From Clostridia bacterium (GTDB lineage: Bacteria > Bacillota > Clostridia > Oscillospirales > Acutalibacteraceae): a stretch of 37,677 bases of DNA. This document shows, piece after piece, positions 7,365 to 16,471 of this stretch; within the stretch, counting starts at the first letter, position 1, and each line of letters begins with the position of its first letter. Where the stretch lies: NCBI GenBank assembly GCA_017625835.1, contig JAGAKF010000012.1, positions 1 through 37,677 of the forward strand, given 5' to 3'. Position numbers and translations under genes: made by a program. Under the pieces are notes generated by a model. The model was not told where the DNA came from. It saw only the letters and a list, made by a program, of their open reading frames with translations, and made no database searches.

Positions 7365-9035
7365 ATGAAGGTCGTTATTGCTTGTCTTAATTCGAAATAT
7401 GTCCACGCTTCGCTTTCTCCTTGGTGCTTGCTTGCGGGAGTACGTGAATTCGCAAAATCTTCTCATGACACTACGGTTATGGAAAGCACGATTAACGGCG
7501 ATATAATATCATTTGCCGAAAAGATCATAAATGAAAAACCTGATGTTGTGGCTTTTTCCTGCTATATCTGGAATATTACGAAAACGCTTGAAATCTGCAG
7601 TGTTTTAAAAAGAACCCACGGCTGCAAAATTGTTCTTGGGGGTCCCGAGGTTGCGTACCGACCGAAAGATGTTCTTGAAAAATACAGTTTTGTTGATTTT
7701 GTTCTTTCGGGAGAAGGGGAGTGGTCATTTCCTGATTTCCTTGATAATATGAACGGAGATTTTGCGACAGTTTTTGGTCTTACGTACAGAAAAAACGATG
7801 AAATAATCACGACACCTGAAAGAGAGTATATGGATAGTCCACCATCACCGTATAGTGACGAATTTTTCGAAAATCTCAACGGCAGAATTTCTTATATTGA
7901 AACTGCACGCGGATGTCCTTACCGCTGTGCTTTCTGCCTTTCGGGAAGATGTTCACCGCTTCGCTTTTTCAATATTGAGCGGGTGAAAAATGATATAATC
8001 AGACTTGCTCAAAGCGGAACGCAGACGGTAAAATTCGTTGACCGAACTTTCAATGCAAACTCAGAACGGGCTAACGAAATTTTGCTTTTCATCAAAGAGA
8101 ATTACGGCAAAGAGATTCCTGAAACTGTGTGCTTCCATTTTGAAATCGCGGGTGATATTTTAAAGGAAAGTACACTTGAAATTCTGTCTTCAATGCCCTA
8201 CGGTGCAGTTCAGCTCGAAGTAGGTATGCAGTCATTTAATGAGGAAACGTTAAAGATAATTAACCGAAAGACCAACACAAAGAAGCTTGTTGATAACATA
8301 AGGAAACTTATATCATTCAATAATATGCACATCCATATCGACCTCATCGCAGGACTTACGGGTGAAGACCTTGAAAGCTTCAGAAACAGTTTTAATATTG
8401 GTTATTCACTCAAAGCTCATATGCTTCAGATGGGGTTTTTAAAGCTTCTCTATGGTGCGGATATGAGAGAAAACAGTGAAAAATATCCCTGCACGTTTGC
8501 CGATGAGCCGCCATATGAGGTTACGTCAACACCGTGGCTTTCGTCAGATGAAATTAAAATGCTGAAGAATTGTGAAGATGCCGTTGACCGACTTTACAAC
8601 AGTGGACGGTTTTTATTTACTCTTGAATATCTTACGGATGAAGTCGGCCTTTCTCCGTTTGATGTTTTCAATGATTTCGGAAATTCTGTAAACGGTAATA
8701 AAATGCGATTGAGTGACTATGCAGAAAGTCTTTACAATTTCTTCTGTTGCAAGTGTAACAAGGAGATTTTAAGAGAGAAAATTCTTTGCGATTTGCTCTG
8801 TTGTTCGTCGTCGGTGCAGATTCCTGAAGTTCTGAAAATCAAAGATCCGCTTTATAAGCAAGTGAAGAAATATTTTATTGAAAATATCGACAAAAGTATA
8901 AAAACAGCGATTCTTTATTCAACGAATCAGGTTTTTGCAGTCAATCAGAGTAAAGAAAAAAATCTTTACAACAGATATGAGTATGAAATCTATGGTTTTG
9001 ATAAAAACGAGTTGCTTCGGAAGGCGGATTTATAA
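7365..9035 (+). CDS. B12-binding domain radical SAM protein (DUF4080 type)
   Basis: 556-residue protein with an N-terminal cobalamin-binding-like Rossmann domain (VVIACLNSKYVHASLSPW, typical of the DUF4080 group; KPDVVAFSCYIWN; KIVLGGPEVAY). A radical SAM domain follows, whose iron-sulfur cluster ligands are Cys184, Cys188 and Cys191 in GCPYRCAFCLSG. Later elements include VKFVDRTFNAN, GMQSFNEETLKIINRKTN and HIDLIAGLTGED, as in class B-like radical SAM barrels, then a C-terminal DUF4080-type region. ATG 7365 has AAAGGAG 9 nt upstream and fits the family N-terminus. The gene stands alone with its own promoter and terminator. Substrate unknown; tRNA modification or another methylation/rearrangement is possible but not shown. 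Confidence 0.92.
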   Translation: MKVVIACLNSKYVHASLSPWCLLAGVREFAKSSHDTTVMESTINGDIISFAEKIINEKPDVVAFSCYIWNITKTLEICSVLKRTHGCKIVLGGPEVAYRPKDVLEKYSFVDFVLSGEGEWSFPDFLDNMNGDFATVFGLTYRKNDEIITTPEREYMDSPPSPYSDEFFENLNGRISYIETARGCPYRCAFCLSGRCSPLRFFNIERVKNDIIRLAQSGTQTVKFVDRTFNANSERANEILLFIKENYGKEIPETVCFHFEIAGDILKESTLEILSSMPYGAVQLEVGMQSFNEETLKIINRKTNTKKLVDNIRKLISFNNMHIHIDLIAGLTGEDLESFRNSFNIGYSLKAHMLQMGFLKLLYGADMRENSEKYPCTFADEPPYEVTSTPWLSSDEIKMLKNCEDAVDRLYNSGRFLFTLEYLTDEVGLSPFDVFNDFGNSVNGNKMRLSDYAESLYNFFCCKCNKEILREKILCDLLCCSSSVQIPEVLKIKDPLYKQVKKYFIENIDKSIKTAILYSTNQVFAVNQSKEKNLYNRYEYEIYGFDKNELLRKADL

Positions 9036-9062
9036 AGTCAGCAGAGAAATTTAAAGTATATA

Positions 9063-9102
9063 AAAACACCTTTGCGTTTGTAAATCGACACAAGGGTGTT
9101 TT
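9063..9102. terminator. Bidirectional terminator
   Basis: A 12-bp stem with one G-T wobble (9063-9074 with 9091-9102) is followed by a T run on the plus strand and has an A/T-rich flank on the minus strand. It lies between the convergent radical SAM and AraC genes. Confidence 0.8.
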
Positions 9103-9133
9103 TTTCTTGAGCTTTTATTGAAATACTTTTTGG

Positions 9134-10357
9134 CTATTTTCGTTTCATTATTTCAGCACGGAAGCCCGAGGGTGTTTTTCCTGTTTTTTGTTTAAACAGC
9201 TTTGAAAAATAATGAACATCCATAATTCCGCAGTGAAGTGAAACTGTCTGGATCTGAAGAGAAGTAGTCTGCAGTAAATGCTTCGCATAGGAAATCCGTT
9301 TGTCATTTATATATTCCGTAACTGTTTTACCTGTTTCTTTTTTGAATATTGCGGAAAGATAAACGTTGCTAACATTAAGCTGTTTGGCAAGTGAACTCAG
9401 ACTGAGTTCTGCGGAAAGATCGGTGTCTATTGCAATAACCGCTGATTTTACAATTGGTGAATACGATGAGGATTTTTCTCTTACAAGTCGGCAGTAGGCT
9501 TTAAACATCTCCGTCATAAGGTCGTTGCCTTGCTCGACCGAAGTGAAAAGTTCGATTTTTATGGCGAAATCGGAGGAGATTTTGTCCAGATGTATCGGGT
9601 GAACACCGCCGCGTTCAGCTGCTTTTCTGAGGAGAGTGTTCATAATGATTCCGTAGTTCTTTGCGTTTCGTACAGGGTCTGCAACACGCCGTTCAAAAAA
9701 AGATTCGTTAAAAGCCTGAAAAAGCTTGTTCAGCTTGCTTTCGGAACCCATTGTTACGGCATCCAATATTTCATTTTCAAAAGCATAACGGCGCTCCATT
9801 GCTTTTGTTTCTGAAAATATTTTATCAAGCTCACGTCCGGAGTTTTCCGTAAGAGACGGCTGTTCAGATGCGCTCTCACTTACGATATCAACAATCGTAT
9901 ATTTCCCGTCCCACATTCTTTCGCAAAAAGAATCCAGAAACACATATATGGGGTTGTATGGTGATAAAATCGGAATAATTGCACAGAATTCATTTATGGA
10001 TTTTTGATATTTCGGTTCAAACCTGTTTTTCTGGCAAAGCTCCAGTATTTGTCCCTCGTCTAATCTTTCCTGCAAAAACGGGCCGATTACGACAACTCTG
10101 CGACCTGTGCTTTGCGGAAGCAAGAAAGCATTGTATAAAAGGGAAAAAGAATCTTTAAATTTGTAAAGAGTATTAGGTTTAATACCGCCGAGCATATTGT
10201 CTAAAGTAGTGTCGGACGAAAAAATTTTTTCAAAAAAAGTTATATCCCGTTCGTCAATTATGTCGAAAACAGTGTCGTTCGGGGAGACTAAAGTAACGCT
10301 TAAACCGCATTTTTCAAGCGATTCTTTTAAAAAAGAAAATTCGTTTTCCTGAAACAT
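9134..10357 (-). CDS. AraC family transcriptional regulator
   Basis: 407-residue regulator. The C-terminal 100 residues form the double helix-turn-helix AraC domain: LSSLAKQLNVSNVYLSAIFKK, then GKTVTEYINDKRISYAKHLL, then the FSKLFKQKTGKTPSGFR signature. The N-terminal 290 residues have no recognisable cupin motif and look like the long sensor regions of Clostridia AraC proteins. The ATG has AGAGGT upstream. The gene is divergent from the GPH symporter and GH2 genes, so it is the likely activator of that sugar locus in response to its substrate. The ligand cannot be read from the sequence. Confidence 0.93.
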   Translation of the reverse strand: MFQENEFSFLKESLEKCGLSVTLVSPNDTVFDIIDERDITFFEKIFSSDTTLDNMLGGIKPNTLYKFKDSFSLLYNAFLLPQSTGRRVVVIGPFLQERLDEGQILELCQKNRFEPKYQKSINEFCAIIPILSPYNPIYVFLDSFCERMWDGKYTIVDIVSESASEQPSLTENSGRELDKIFSETKAMERRYAFENEILDAVTMGSESKLNKLFQAFNESFFERRVADPVRNAKNYGIIMNTLLRKAAERGGVHPIHLDKISSDFAIKIELFTSVEQGNDLMTEMFKAYCRLVREKSSSYSPIVKSAVIAIDTDLSAELSLSSLAKQLNVSNVYLSAIFKKETGKTVTEYINDKRISYAKHLLQTTSLQIQTVSLHCGIMDVHYFSKLFKQKTGKTPSGFRAEIMKRK

Positions 10358-10392
10358 TATAAACCTCTACAAAATAATCATTATTTTTACAC

Positions 10393-10421
10393 ATATTACC
10401 ATATTTTTTGTATAAAAACAA
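10393..10421 (-). promoter_or_regulatory. Promoter of the AraC regulator gene
   Basis: On the minus strand, TTGTTT (10416-10421), a 17-nt spacer and TAATAT (10393-10398), 36 nt before the start codon. The box match is moderate. Confidence 0.5.
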
Positions 10422-10582
10422 CCATAATTTCCGATGATATATTAAAATAATACAAAAATAATTTAAAATATTACTCACTCAATACATCCTGAATATTTTA
10501 TACTGTATACAGCGGGTTATTTATAGGTGATTTTTAATAAATTTGCCTTGTTCTAAAAATTTTGAAGAAAAGAGGAATCATT
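10422..10582. promoter_or_regulatory. Divergent control region between AraC regulator and GPH symporter
   Basis: Very AT-rich stretch between divergent genes. On the symporter side no pair of consensus -35/-10 boxes is convincing, which is usual for AraC-activated promoters. A perfect 10-nt palindrome, CTGTATACAG (10503-10512), overlaps a possible TATACT -10 box (10499-10504). The binding site of the AraC protein is expected here but is not proven. Confidence 0.4.
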
Positions 10583-12010
10583 ATGGCAAAAAAACAAGTT
10601 CAGCTTGATGCTAACGGAAACCGCAAGTTCAGTATCCGTGACTGTGTTGCTTACGCTGCAGGTGACCTTGGCTGTAACATGAGCTTTGCTCTTAAAGGTA
10701 CAATGGCTATATTCTGGACACAGTTTATGCAGATGGACCTTTGGTACGCACTTCTTTTAATTGTAGTTCAGGTATGGGACGCTATCAACGATCCGCTTAT
10801 CGGTTCTATTATTGACGCAGACAAACGCAAATATAAGAGAAATAAGTTTCTCGCATACATCTGGTTCGGTTCAATCGGTCTTATCGTAGGCGGTGCTTGC
10901 TGCTTCCTGCCCTTCCCGAAGGCTCCGACTTTTGCAAAGGCAATAATCTTTATTGCAGGTTATGTTATATGGGATGCTTTCTATACCATTGCCAACGTTC
11001 CGTACGGTTCACTTCTTTCTCTTATTTCTAATGACGTTAAAGACAGAGCTTCGCTTTCTGCTTGGCGTTCTATCGGTTCAATTTTCGGAAATATGCTTCC
11101 GATGGTTATTCTTCCCTTTATTATTTATGATAAAGACAACAACCTCATAGGTGAAAGAGTATTTATTGCGGCTCTTATTATGGGTGTTCTCGGTTTCATC
11201 TGCTTTGCGTTTATGATAAAGAATACTGAAATCCGTGTTGACACCAACGCTGAAATCGGCGAAGAAGCTCCGAAGTTTAATGTATTCAAGGCTTTCGGCA
11301 ACTTTATCAAAAACCGTCCCGCAGTCGGTGCAACTATTGCTGCAATGGGTATGTTTATCGGTATGCAGGGCGCGACTACCGCCGTTACTGTTATTTTCCA
11401 GTCATACTTTAAAAATGTTCAGATTTCGGGTATCATTCAGCTCTTTGCTATGATTCCGATTATGGTGTTCACACCGCTTGCACGTAAATGCGTTGCCAAG
11501 TTCGGTAAAAAAGAGCTTGCAACATTCGGTTCAATCGTTTCCATCGTTTCAGGTCTTGGTCTTTTCCTTGTATTCCCCGAGAATACAAAGCTTGACCTTG
11601 TACTCTACATTGTCTGCCAGCTGTTCTTCTCACTTGGTCTCGGAATCTATTCTACTGTTTCCTGGGCTATGATGGGTGATGCTATTGACTATAACGAGTG
11701 GAAATTCGGCACACGTGAAGAAGGTACGGTTTATTCTCTTCATTCTTTCTTCCGTAAGCTTGCTCAGGGTATCGGACCTTCCCTTGTTCTTGTTATTATG
11801 GTAGCATTCGGTTACGTAGGTGCAAACGAAGGCAATCAGGTATGGGAAGTTGCTGTTAATATGAGATATATCGTTGCTGCAACTTATATGTTCTCGGCAG
11901 TTCTTCAGTTTATCGGTCTTGGTCTTGTCTACAACCTTGACAAGAAAACTCTTGCTAAGATGAACGCAGAACTCGGCAGAGAAAATACAGCTGAAATCGT
12001 TGAAAAATAA
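10583..12010 (+). CDS. GPH family sugar:cation symporter (MFS)
   Basis: 475-residue membrane transporter of the glycoside-pentoside-hexuronide:cation symporter family (MelB/XynB/UidB type). Signs are the N-terminal FSIRDCVAYAAGDLGCNM, the motif WDAINDPLIGSIID in the first half (the family D-x-x-x-D-P motif used for cation and sugar binding), YVIWDAFYTIANVPYGSLL, RASLSAWRSIGSIFGN and, late, SWAMMGDAIDYNEWKFGTREEG. About twelve spans are expected. ATG 10583 is preferred over a TTG 21 nt upstream because AGAGGA precedes it. It is followed by a GH2 gene and probably imports an oligosaccharide or glycoside that the GH2 enzyme splits in the cytoplasm. Confidence 0.95.
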   Translation: MAKKQVQLDANGNRKFSIRDCVAYAAGDLGCNMSFALKGTMAIFWTQFMQMDLWYALLLIVVQVWDAINDPLIGSIIDADKRKYKRNKFLAYIWFGSIGLIVGGACCFLPFPKAPTFAKAIIFIAGYVIWDAFYTIANVPYGSLLSLISNDVKDRASLSAWRSIGSIFGNMLPMVILPFIIYDKDNNLIGERVFIAALIMGVLGFICFAFMIKNTEIRVDTNAEIGEEAPKFNVFKAFGNFIKNRPAVGATIAAMGMFIGMQGATTAVTVIFQSYFKNVQISGIIQLFAMIPIMVFTPLARKCVAKFGKKELATFGSIVSIVSGLGLFLVFPENTKLDLVLYIVCQLFFSLGLGIYSTVSWAMMGDAIDYNEWKFGTREEGTVYSLHSFFRKLAQGIGPSLVLVIMVAFGYVGANEGNQVWEVAVNMRYIVAATYMFSAVLQFIGLGLVYNLDKKTLAKMNAELGRENTAEIVEK

Positions 12011-12021
12011 AACTTAAAATA

Positions 12022-12053
12022 AAAAGTCCGATAGCTGAGCCTGTCGGACTTTT
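12022..12053 (+). terminator. Hairpin between symporter and GH2 genes
   Basis: AAAAGTCCGA (12022-12031) pairs perfectly with TCGGACTTTT (12044-12053) around a 12-nt loop. The T run is short and broken by ATAA. It may be a partial terminator that sets the ratio of the two genes rather than a full stop, since no separate promoter for the GH2 gene is evident. Confidence 0.7.
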
Positions 12054-12080
12054 ATAACTAAAATAAGTCAGGAGAGAATT

Positions 12081-14336
12081 ATGAGAAATATTATAAACTT
12101 CAACAGAAAATGGGACTTTACAAAGCAGGCAAATGAAATCCCGGCAGCAATGCCTGCAGATTGGAATTTTGTTAATCTTCCGCATTCGTGGAATGCTATC
12201 GACGGACAGGACGGCGATAACGATTATTTCCGCGGTACGGCTTATTATGCAAAATCTTTCGGCAAAATGGATCTTCCCGAAGCGGAACAGTATTATCTTG
12301 AAATCAAGGGAGCTAACTCGTCAGCCGATGTTTATTTAAATGGTAAAAAGCTTGCTCATCACGATGGCGGATATTCTACCTGGAGAGTCAACCTTACAGA
12401 TGCCATTGAGGCGGTGAACATTCTTGTTATCACTGTGGACAACTCGGCAAACGAAACCGTTTACCCGCAGATGGCAGACTTTACGTTCTATGGCGGACTT
12501 TACAGAGACGTAAATCTTATCTGTGTCAATGAGAGCCACTTTGATCTTGATTTCTTCGGTGCTCCCGGTATTGCCGTTACTCCTACGGTAGACGGAGCGA
12601 ATGCAAAGGTTCACGTTGAGACTTATATTACAAACGCAAAAGCAGGACAGACTGTCCGCTATACGGTATATGATGCGGACGAAAATATAGTTGATACTGT
12701 TGAAACAGCCGAAACATCGGCAGATCTTGCAATCAGTAACGTCCGCCTCTGGAACGGACGAATTGATCCGTACCTCTACTGCTGTGAAGCGGAGCTTGTT
12801 GAGAACGGTGAAGTAATCGATAATGTTTGCACACGTTTTGGTTGCCGTACTTTTGAAATCGATCCCGAAAACGGTTTTATCCTTAACGGTAAGGAATATC
12901 CGCTCCGTGGTGTTTCGCGCCATCAGGACAGGTGGGGCTTCGGCAATGCACTTCTTCCCGAGCATCACGAAGAGGATATCGACCTGATATGCGAAGTCGG
13001 AGCAACAACAATCCGTCTGGCGCATTATCAGCACGATCAGTATTTCTATGACCTTTGCGACGAAAAGGGTCTGGTCATCTGGGCTGAAATTCCATATATT
13101 TCAAAGCATATGCCGACAGGCAGAGAAAACACAATCTCTCAGATGAAGGAGCTTGTTTACCAGAATTATAACCACCCGTCAATTGTTGTCTGGGGACTTT
13201 CTAACGAGATCGGTATCGGCGGATCTGATGAGGATCTTCTTGAAAATCACAGAATACTCAACGATCTTTGTCACGAGATTGATAAGACCCGACTTACAAC
13301 CGTTGCGGCCGTTTCCATGTGCAAAATGGATGACCCGTATCTGCAGATTCCTGATGTAGTATCGTATAACCATTATTTCGGATGGTATGGCGGAGAAACC
13401 TCAATGAACGGCCCGTGGTTTGACAAGTTTCATGAAATGCATCCCGACATTCCGATCGGCTGTTCGGAATACGGTTGCGAGGCGCTTGACTGGCATACAT
13501 CAGACCCGAAGCAGGGCGACTATACCGAGGAGTATCAGGCATATTATCATGAAGAGCTTATCAAACAGTTCTTTACCCGAAAATATATGTGGGCAACTCA
13601 CGTATGGAATATGTTCGATTTTGGCGCTGATGCAAGAAATGAGGGCGGCGAAAACGGACAGAATCACAAGGGACTTGTAACGTTTGACCGTAAGTATAAG
13701 AAGGACTCTTTCTATGCTTATAAAGCATGGCTTTCCGACGAGCCGTTTGTTCACCTTTGCTCCAAACGTTATGTTGACAGGGTAGAGGACGAAACTTCGG
13801 TTACCGTTTATTCAAATCTTCACGAGGTTGAACTTTTTGCAAACGGTGTATCGGTGGGCAAAAAGACTGCCGAAGATCATTTCTTTAAGTTTATGGTTAA
13901 GAACGAAGGCGAAACTGAGCTTGTTGCTGTCGCAGGAGATCAGAAGGATTGCAGCATTATCCGTAAGGTAGATAAGTTTAATGAGTCATACAGACTTGTT
14001 GAAAAGGGCGCTGTGCTTAACTGGTTCGATATTGACGCTCCTGAAGGATATCTTTCTCTGAATGATAAAATGAGCGATATCATCTCCACTCCGCAGGGTC
14101 AGCAGCTGTTTATGGGCCTTTTTGCTAAAATGATGGGCGGTAAAAACGGCGAAGAACCGCAGATGGAAGCTATGGGATTTGAAATCAATGCTGATATGAT
14201 GAGCATGATGGGCGGATTTACCGCGCTCAGACTCTTCACCCTTATGGGCGGTATGATGGACGTCAAGTTCACAAAGGAAGAGCTTCTTGGTCTTAATGCT
14301 CAGCTTAACCAAATTGAGGCACCGAAGAAAAACTAA
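12081..14336 (+). CDS. Glycoside hydrolase family 2 (beta-galactosidase / beta-glucuronidase type)
   Basis: 751-residue cytoplasmic enzyme without a signal peptide. Order: GH2 sugar-binding jelly roll (LPHSWNAIDGQDG, YYLEIKGANSSADVYLNG), immunoglobulin-like linker, then the TIM barrel from LRGVSRHQDRWGFGNAL. The acid/base is Glu376 in WGLSNEIG and the nucleophile is Glu463 in GCSEYGCEALDWH. A further domain with VELFANG follows. The last 90 residues are unusual, rich in Met and Gly, and do not resemble a standard GH2 domain. The start has CAGGAGAG upstream. The gene lies behind a GPH symporter and an AraC regulator, so it likely hydrolyses an imported beta-glycoside. Exact specificity cannot be told. 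Confidence 0.94.
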   Translation: MRNIINFNRKWDFTKQANEIPAAMPADWNFVNLPHSWNAIDGQDGDNDYFRGTAYYAKSFGKMDLPEAEQYYLEIKGANSSADVYLNGKKLAHHDGGYSTWRVNLTDAIEAVNILVITVDNSANETVYPQMADFTFYGGLYRDVNLICVNESHFDLDFFGAPGIAVTPTVDGANAKVHVETYITNAKAGQTVRYTVYDADENIVDTVETAETSADLAISNVRLWNGRIDPYLYCCEAELVENGEVIDNVCTRFGCRTFEIDPENGFILNGKEYPLRGVSRHQDRWGFGNALLPEHHEEDIDLICEVGATTIRLAHYQHDQYFYDLCDEKGLVIWAEIPYISKHMPTGRENTISQMKELVYQNYNHPSIVVWGLSNEIGIGGSDEDLLENHRILNDLCHEIDKTRLTTVAAVSMCKMDDPYLQIPDVVSYNHYFGWYGGETSMNGPWFDKFHEMHPDIPIGCSEYGCEALDWHTSDPKQGDYTEEYQAYYHEELIKQFFTRKYMWATHVWNMFDFGADARNEGGENGQNHKGLVTFDRKYKKDSFYAYKAWLSDEPFVHLCSKRYVDRVEDETSVTVYSNLHEVELFANGVSVGKKTAEDHFFKFMVKNEGETELVAVAGDQKDCSIIRKVDKFNESYRLVEKGAVLNWFDIDAPEGYLSLNDKMSDIISTPQGQQLFMGLFAKMMGGKNGEEPQMEAMGFEINADMMSMMGGFTALRLFTLMGGMMDVKFTKEELLGLNAQLNQIEAPKKN

Positions 14337-14348
14337 TATCATATAGAT

Positions 14349-14383
14349 AAAAGTCAGGAAATACTTGGTGTTTCCTGGCTTTT
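14349..14383 (+). terminator. Terminator after the GH2 gene
   Basis: A 13-bp stem with one wobble pair (14349-14361 with 14371-14383) followed by TTTTTATAT. The first arm is nearly the same as that of the terminator at 20423. Confidence 0.85.
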
Positions 14384-14453
14384 TATATCTTTGTTCTCTC
14401 TTCGCGCTATCGTATTATCATTCTCAGATAAACCAGAACTTTTTTCGGTAGGC

Positions 14454-14489
14454 TGTCAAATTGACAAATAAAAACTATTAAATTATAAT
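14454..14489 (+). promoter_or_regulatory. Consensus promoter with palindrome over the -35 box
   Basis: TTGACA (14461-14466), a 17-nt spacer and TATAAT (14484-14489) match the sigma-A consensus exactly. The perfect palindrome TGTCAA-A-TTGACA (14454-14466) includes the -35 box and could be a repressor site. It drives the secreted GH71/GH99-like gene. Confidence 0.85.
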
Positions 14490-14527
14490 ATTGCTGAAAG
14501 ATAAATTTAATCACTGGGGGAATCGGA

Positions 14528-16402
14528 ATGTCAACAGTATTAAAGACGATAATTTCTGTTTTCACAACAATTTTTATGTTGCCTTCAATGATAGGTATCG
14601 GCCTTTTCGGGACGTACAATGTGAATGAGAATTACTACGGAGAAGTACGCCCTGACACCTGGGTGGCTGTTGACGGTCTCGGAAGAAGCTTGCCGACATA
14701 CGAAGAGGTCGGAGAACGCGACGGCGAGAAGTTTGTAGGTTTGTTTTACTGGATCTGGCACTACAATTTTGCATCGGGATTTGAGGCTGAGAACGCAACG
14801 GAAATGCTTTCGAAGTACCCCGAAGCTGTTAATGACTATAACCATCCTGCGTGGGGAGAGCGTCCTGACGGAAAACCGTACTATTGGAATGAGCCTCTTT
14901 ACGGTTACTATCAGAATCTTGATGAATACGTGGTCAGGAAACACGCTGAGCTTATTGCCGATGCAGGTGTTGATGTAATCATATTTGACTGCACAAACGG
15001 AACACAGATCTGGGACGAGGGTTATGAAGCTTTGTTCAGAGTTTTCGACGAGGCGATCAAAGAGGGCGTGAATGTCCCGCAGATTGCTTTTATGCTTCCG
15101 TTCGATGCAGGGGAGGATTCGACGGTTTCTCTTCGCAATTTATATGAAAGAATATATTCAAAGGGCAGATATCAGCACCTCTGGTTTATGTGGGACGGTA
15201 AGCCTCTGGTTATGGCACACAAGGAAGCTCTTGATGAGTTTGACGATTATGAAAAAGAGATTCTTGACTTTTTTACGTTCAGAAATAACCACCCGACGTA
15301 TTTTACGGACAACCGTTCTATAACAGAAAAAGTGTGGGGATGGTGCAGTGACTATCCGCAGACGAAGTTCGGAACATCGCTTTTCGGCGGTGTTGAGCAG
15401 ATGTGTGTTTCTGTTGCGCAGAATGCTGCTGACGGCGAGCTTGTTGCAATGAACAGCGGTGGCAATGTGCAGGGCAGAAGCTTTGCTCACGGTGATTATT
15501 CATACAGCTTTAAAAAAGGTGACGAGATTGTAACGGTTGATTCCTCTACCGAAAACAGTATGCTTTACGGGCTTAATTTCCAACAGCAGTGGGATTATGC
15601 AATTGAGTGTGACCCTGATTTCATATTCGTTACGGGTTGGAATGAGTGGATTGCAGGCAGATGGCAGGAATGGATGGGAACGGAAAATGCTTTCCCGGAC
15701 CAGTTCAGCGACGAATACAGCCGTGATATTGAGCCTGCGGCAGGAATTCTAAAGGATCATTATTACTATCAGCTCTGTGCAAATATACGCCGTTTCAAGG
15801 GCGTTACCGAGCCGATGAAAACCCAGGGTGGACAGACAATAAATATCTTCGGCTCTGATAAACAGTGGCAGTGGGTCGACAATGAATATATTCATTATAC
15901 AGGCAGTACCAAAACAAGAAATGCTGACGGTTGGGTTGGTCTTCGTTACGAAAGCGACACAATGCGCAACGATTTCAGAAGCGTAAAAGTAACGTATGAC
16001 AACAAAAATATTTACTTCAGAATCGAGACGGTTGACGACATAACACCGTACACGGATTCAGCGTGGATGCGGATTCTCATTGATACCGATTCTTCGGGCA
16101 AATCAGCAAACTGGGAAGGCTTTGAATACGTAATCAACCGTGACAATACAACGGAAAATACGGTAAATATTGAACGTTCAACGGGTGGCTGGAACTTTGA
16201 AAGTATGGGAACCGCACAGTATACCGTCAACAAAAATGTTATGCAGTTGTCCGTGCCGAGAAAGGCACTCGGGCTCGAAGCAGGGGCGGAGATTCATTTC
16301 AACTTCAAGCTTTCGGATAATATGCAGACCGACGGCGACATTATGGATTTTTATAAGTACGGTGATGTTGCGCCCGGCGGAAGATTTATGTTTGACTTCT
16401 GA
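14528..16402 (+). CDS. Secreted GH71/GH99-like TIM-barrel protein with CBM9-like C-terminus
   Basis: 624-residue protein with an N-terminal hydrophobic segment (about residues 5-27, signal peptide or anchor). The central region (about 45-430) reads as a TIM barrel of the GH71/GH99/WbsX-like group: FVGLFYWIWHYNF, AELIADAGVDVIIFDCTNG, QIAFMLPF, HLWFMWDGKPLVMAH and VTGWNEWIAGRWQEW. The C-terminal region (about 460-624) resembles a CBM9/DOMON beta-sandwich (VKVTYDNKNIYFRIET, MRILIDTDSSG, FEYVINRD). GGGGGA precedes the ATG. It is a one-gene unit with its own strong promoter. The fold assignment is by pattern only; the substrate could be a mannan, alpha-glucan or host glycan. Moderately sure of fold, unsure of activity. 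Confidence 0.75.
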   Translation: MSTVLKTIISVFTTIFMLPSMIGIGLFGTYNVNENYYGEVRPDTWVAVDGLGRSLPTYEEVGERDGEKFVGLFYWIWHYNFASGFEAENATEMLSKYPEAVNDYNHPAWGERPDGKPYYWNEPLYGYYQNLDEYVVRKHAELIADAGVDVIIFDCTNGTQIWDEGYEALFRVFDEAIKEGVNVPQIAFMLPFDAGEDSTVSLRNLYERIYSKGRYQHLWFMWDGKPLVMAHKEALDEFDDYEKEILDFFTFRNNHPTYFTDNRSITEKVWGWCSDYPQTKFGTSLFGGVEQMCVSVAQNAADGELVAMNSGGNVQGRSFAHGDYSYSFKKGDEIVTVDSSTENSMLYGLNFQQQWDYAIECDPDFIFVTGWNEWIAGRWQEWMGTENAFPDQFSDEYSRDIEPAAGILKDHYYYQLCANIRRFKGVTEPMKTQGGQTINIFGSDKQWQWVDNEYIHYTGSTKTRNADGWVGLRYESDTMRNDFRSVKVTYDNKNIYFRIETVDDITPYTDSAWMRILIDTDSSGKSANWEGFEYVINRDNTTENTVNIERSTGGWNFESMGTAQYTVNKNVMQLSVPRKALGLEAGAEIHFNFKLSDNMQTDGDIMDFYKYGDVAPGGRFMFDF

Positions 16403-16415
16403 TAAAAGTATTATA

Positions 16416-16442
16416 AAAACGGACCTGATTCAGGTCCGTTTT
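16416..16442. terminator. Bidirectional terminator
   Basis: A 12-bp perfect stem (16416-16427 with 16431-16442), a 3-nt loop and a T run on the plus strand. It sits between convergent genes. Confidence 0.88.
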
Positions 16443-16471
16443 TTGTTATATTTAGTCGTGGCTTTGTAAAT

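Noticed and set aside
12336-13034. Long open frame on the minus strand within the GH2 gene
   Set aside because: Antisense to a certain GH2 gene; cysteine-rich odd composition and no start signal.
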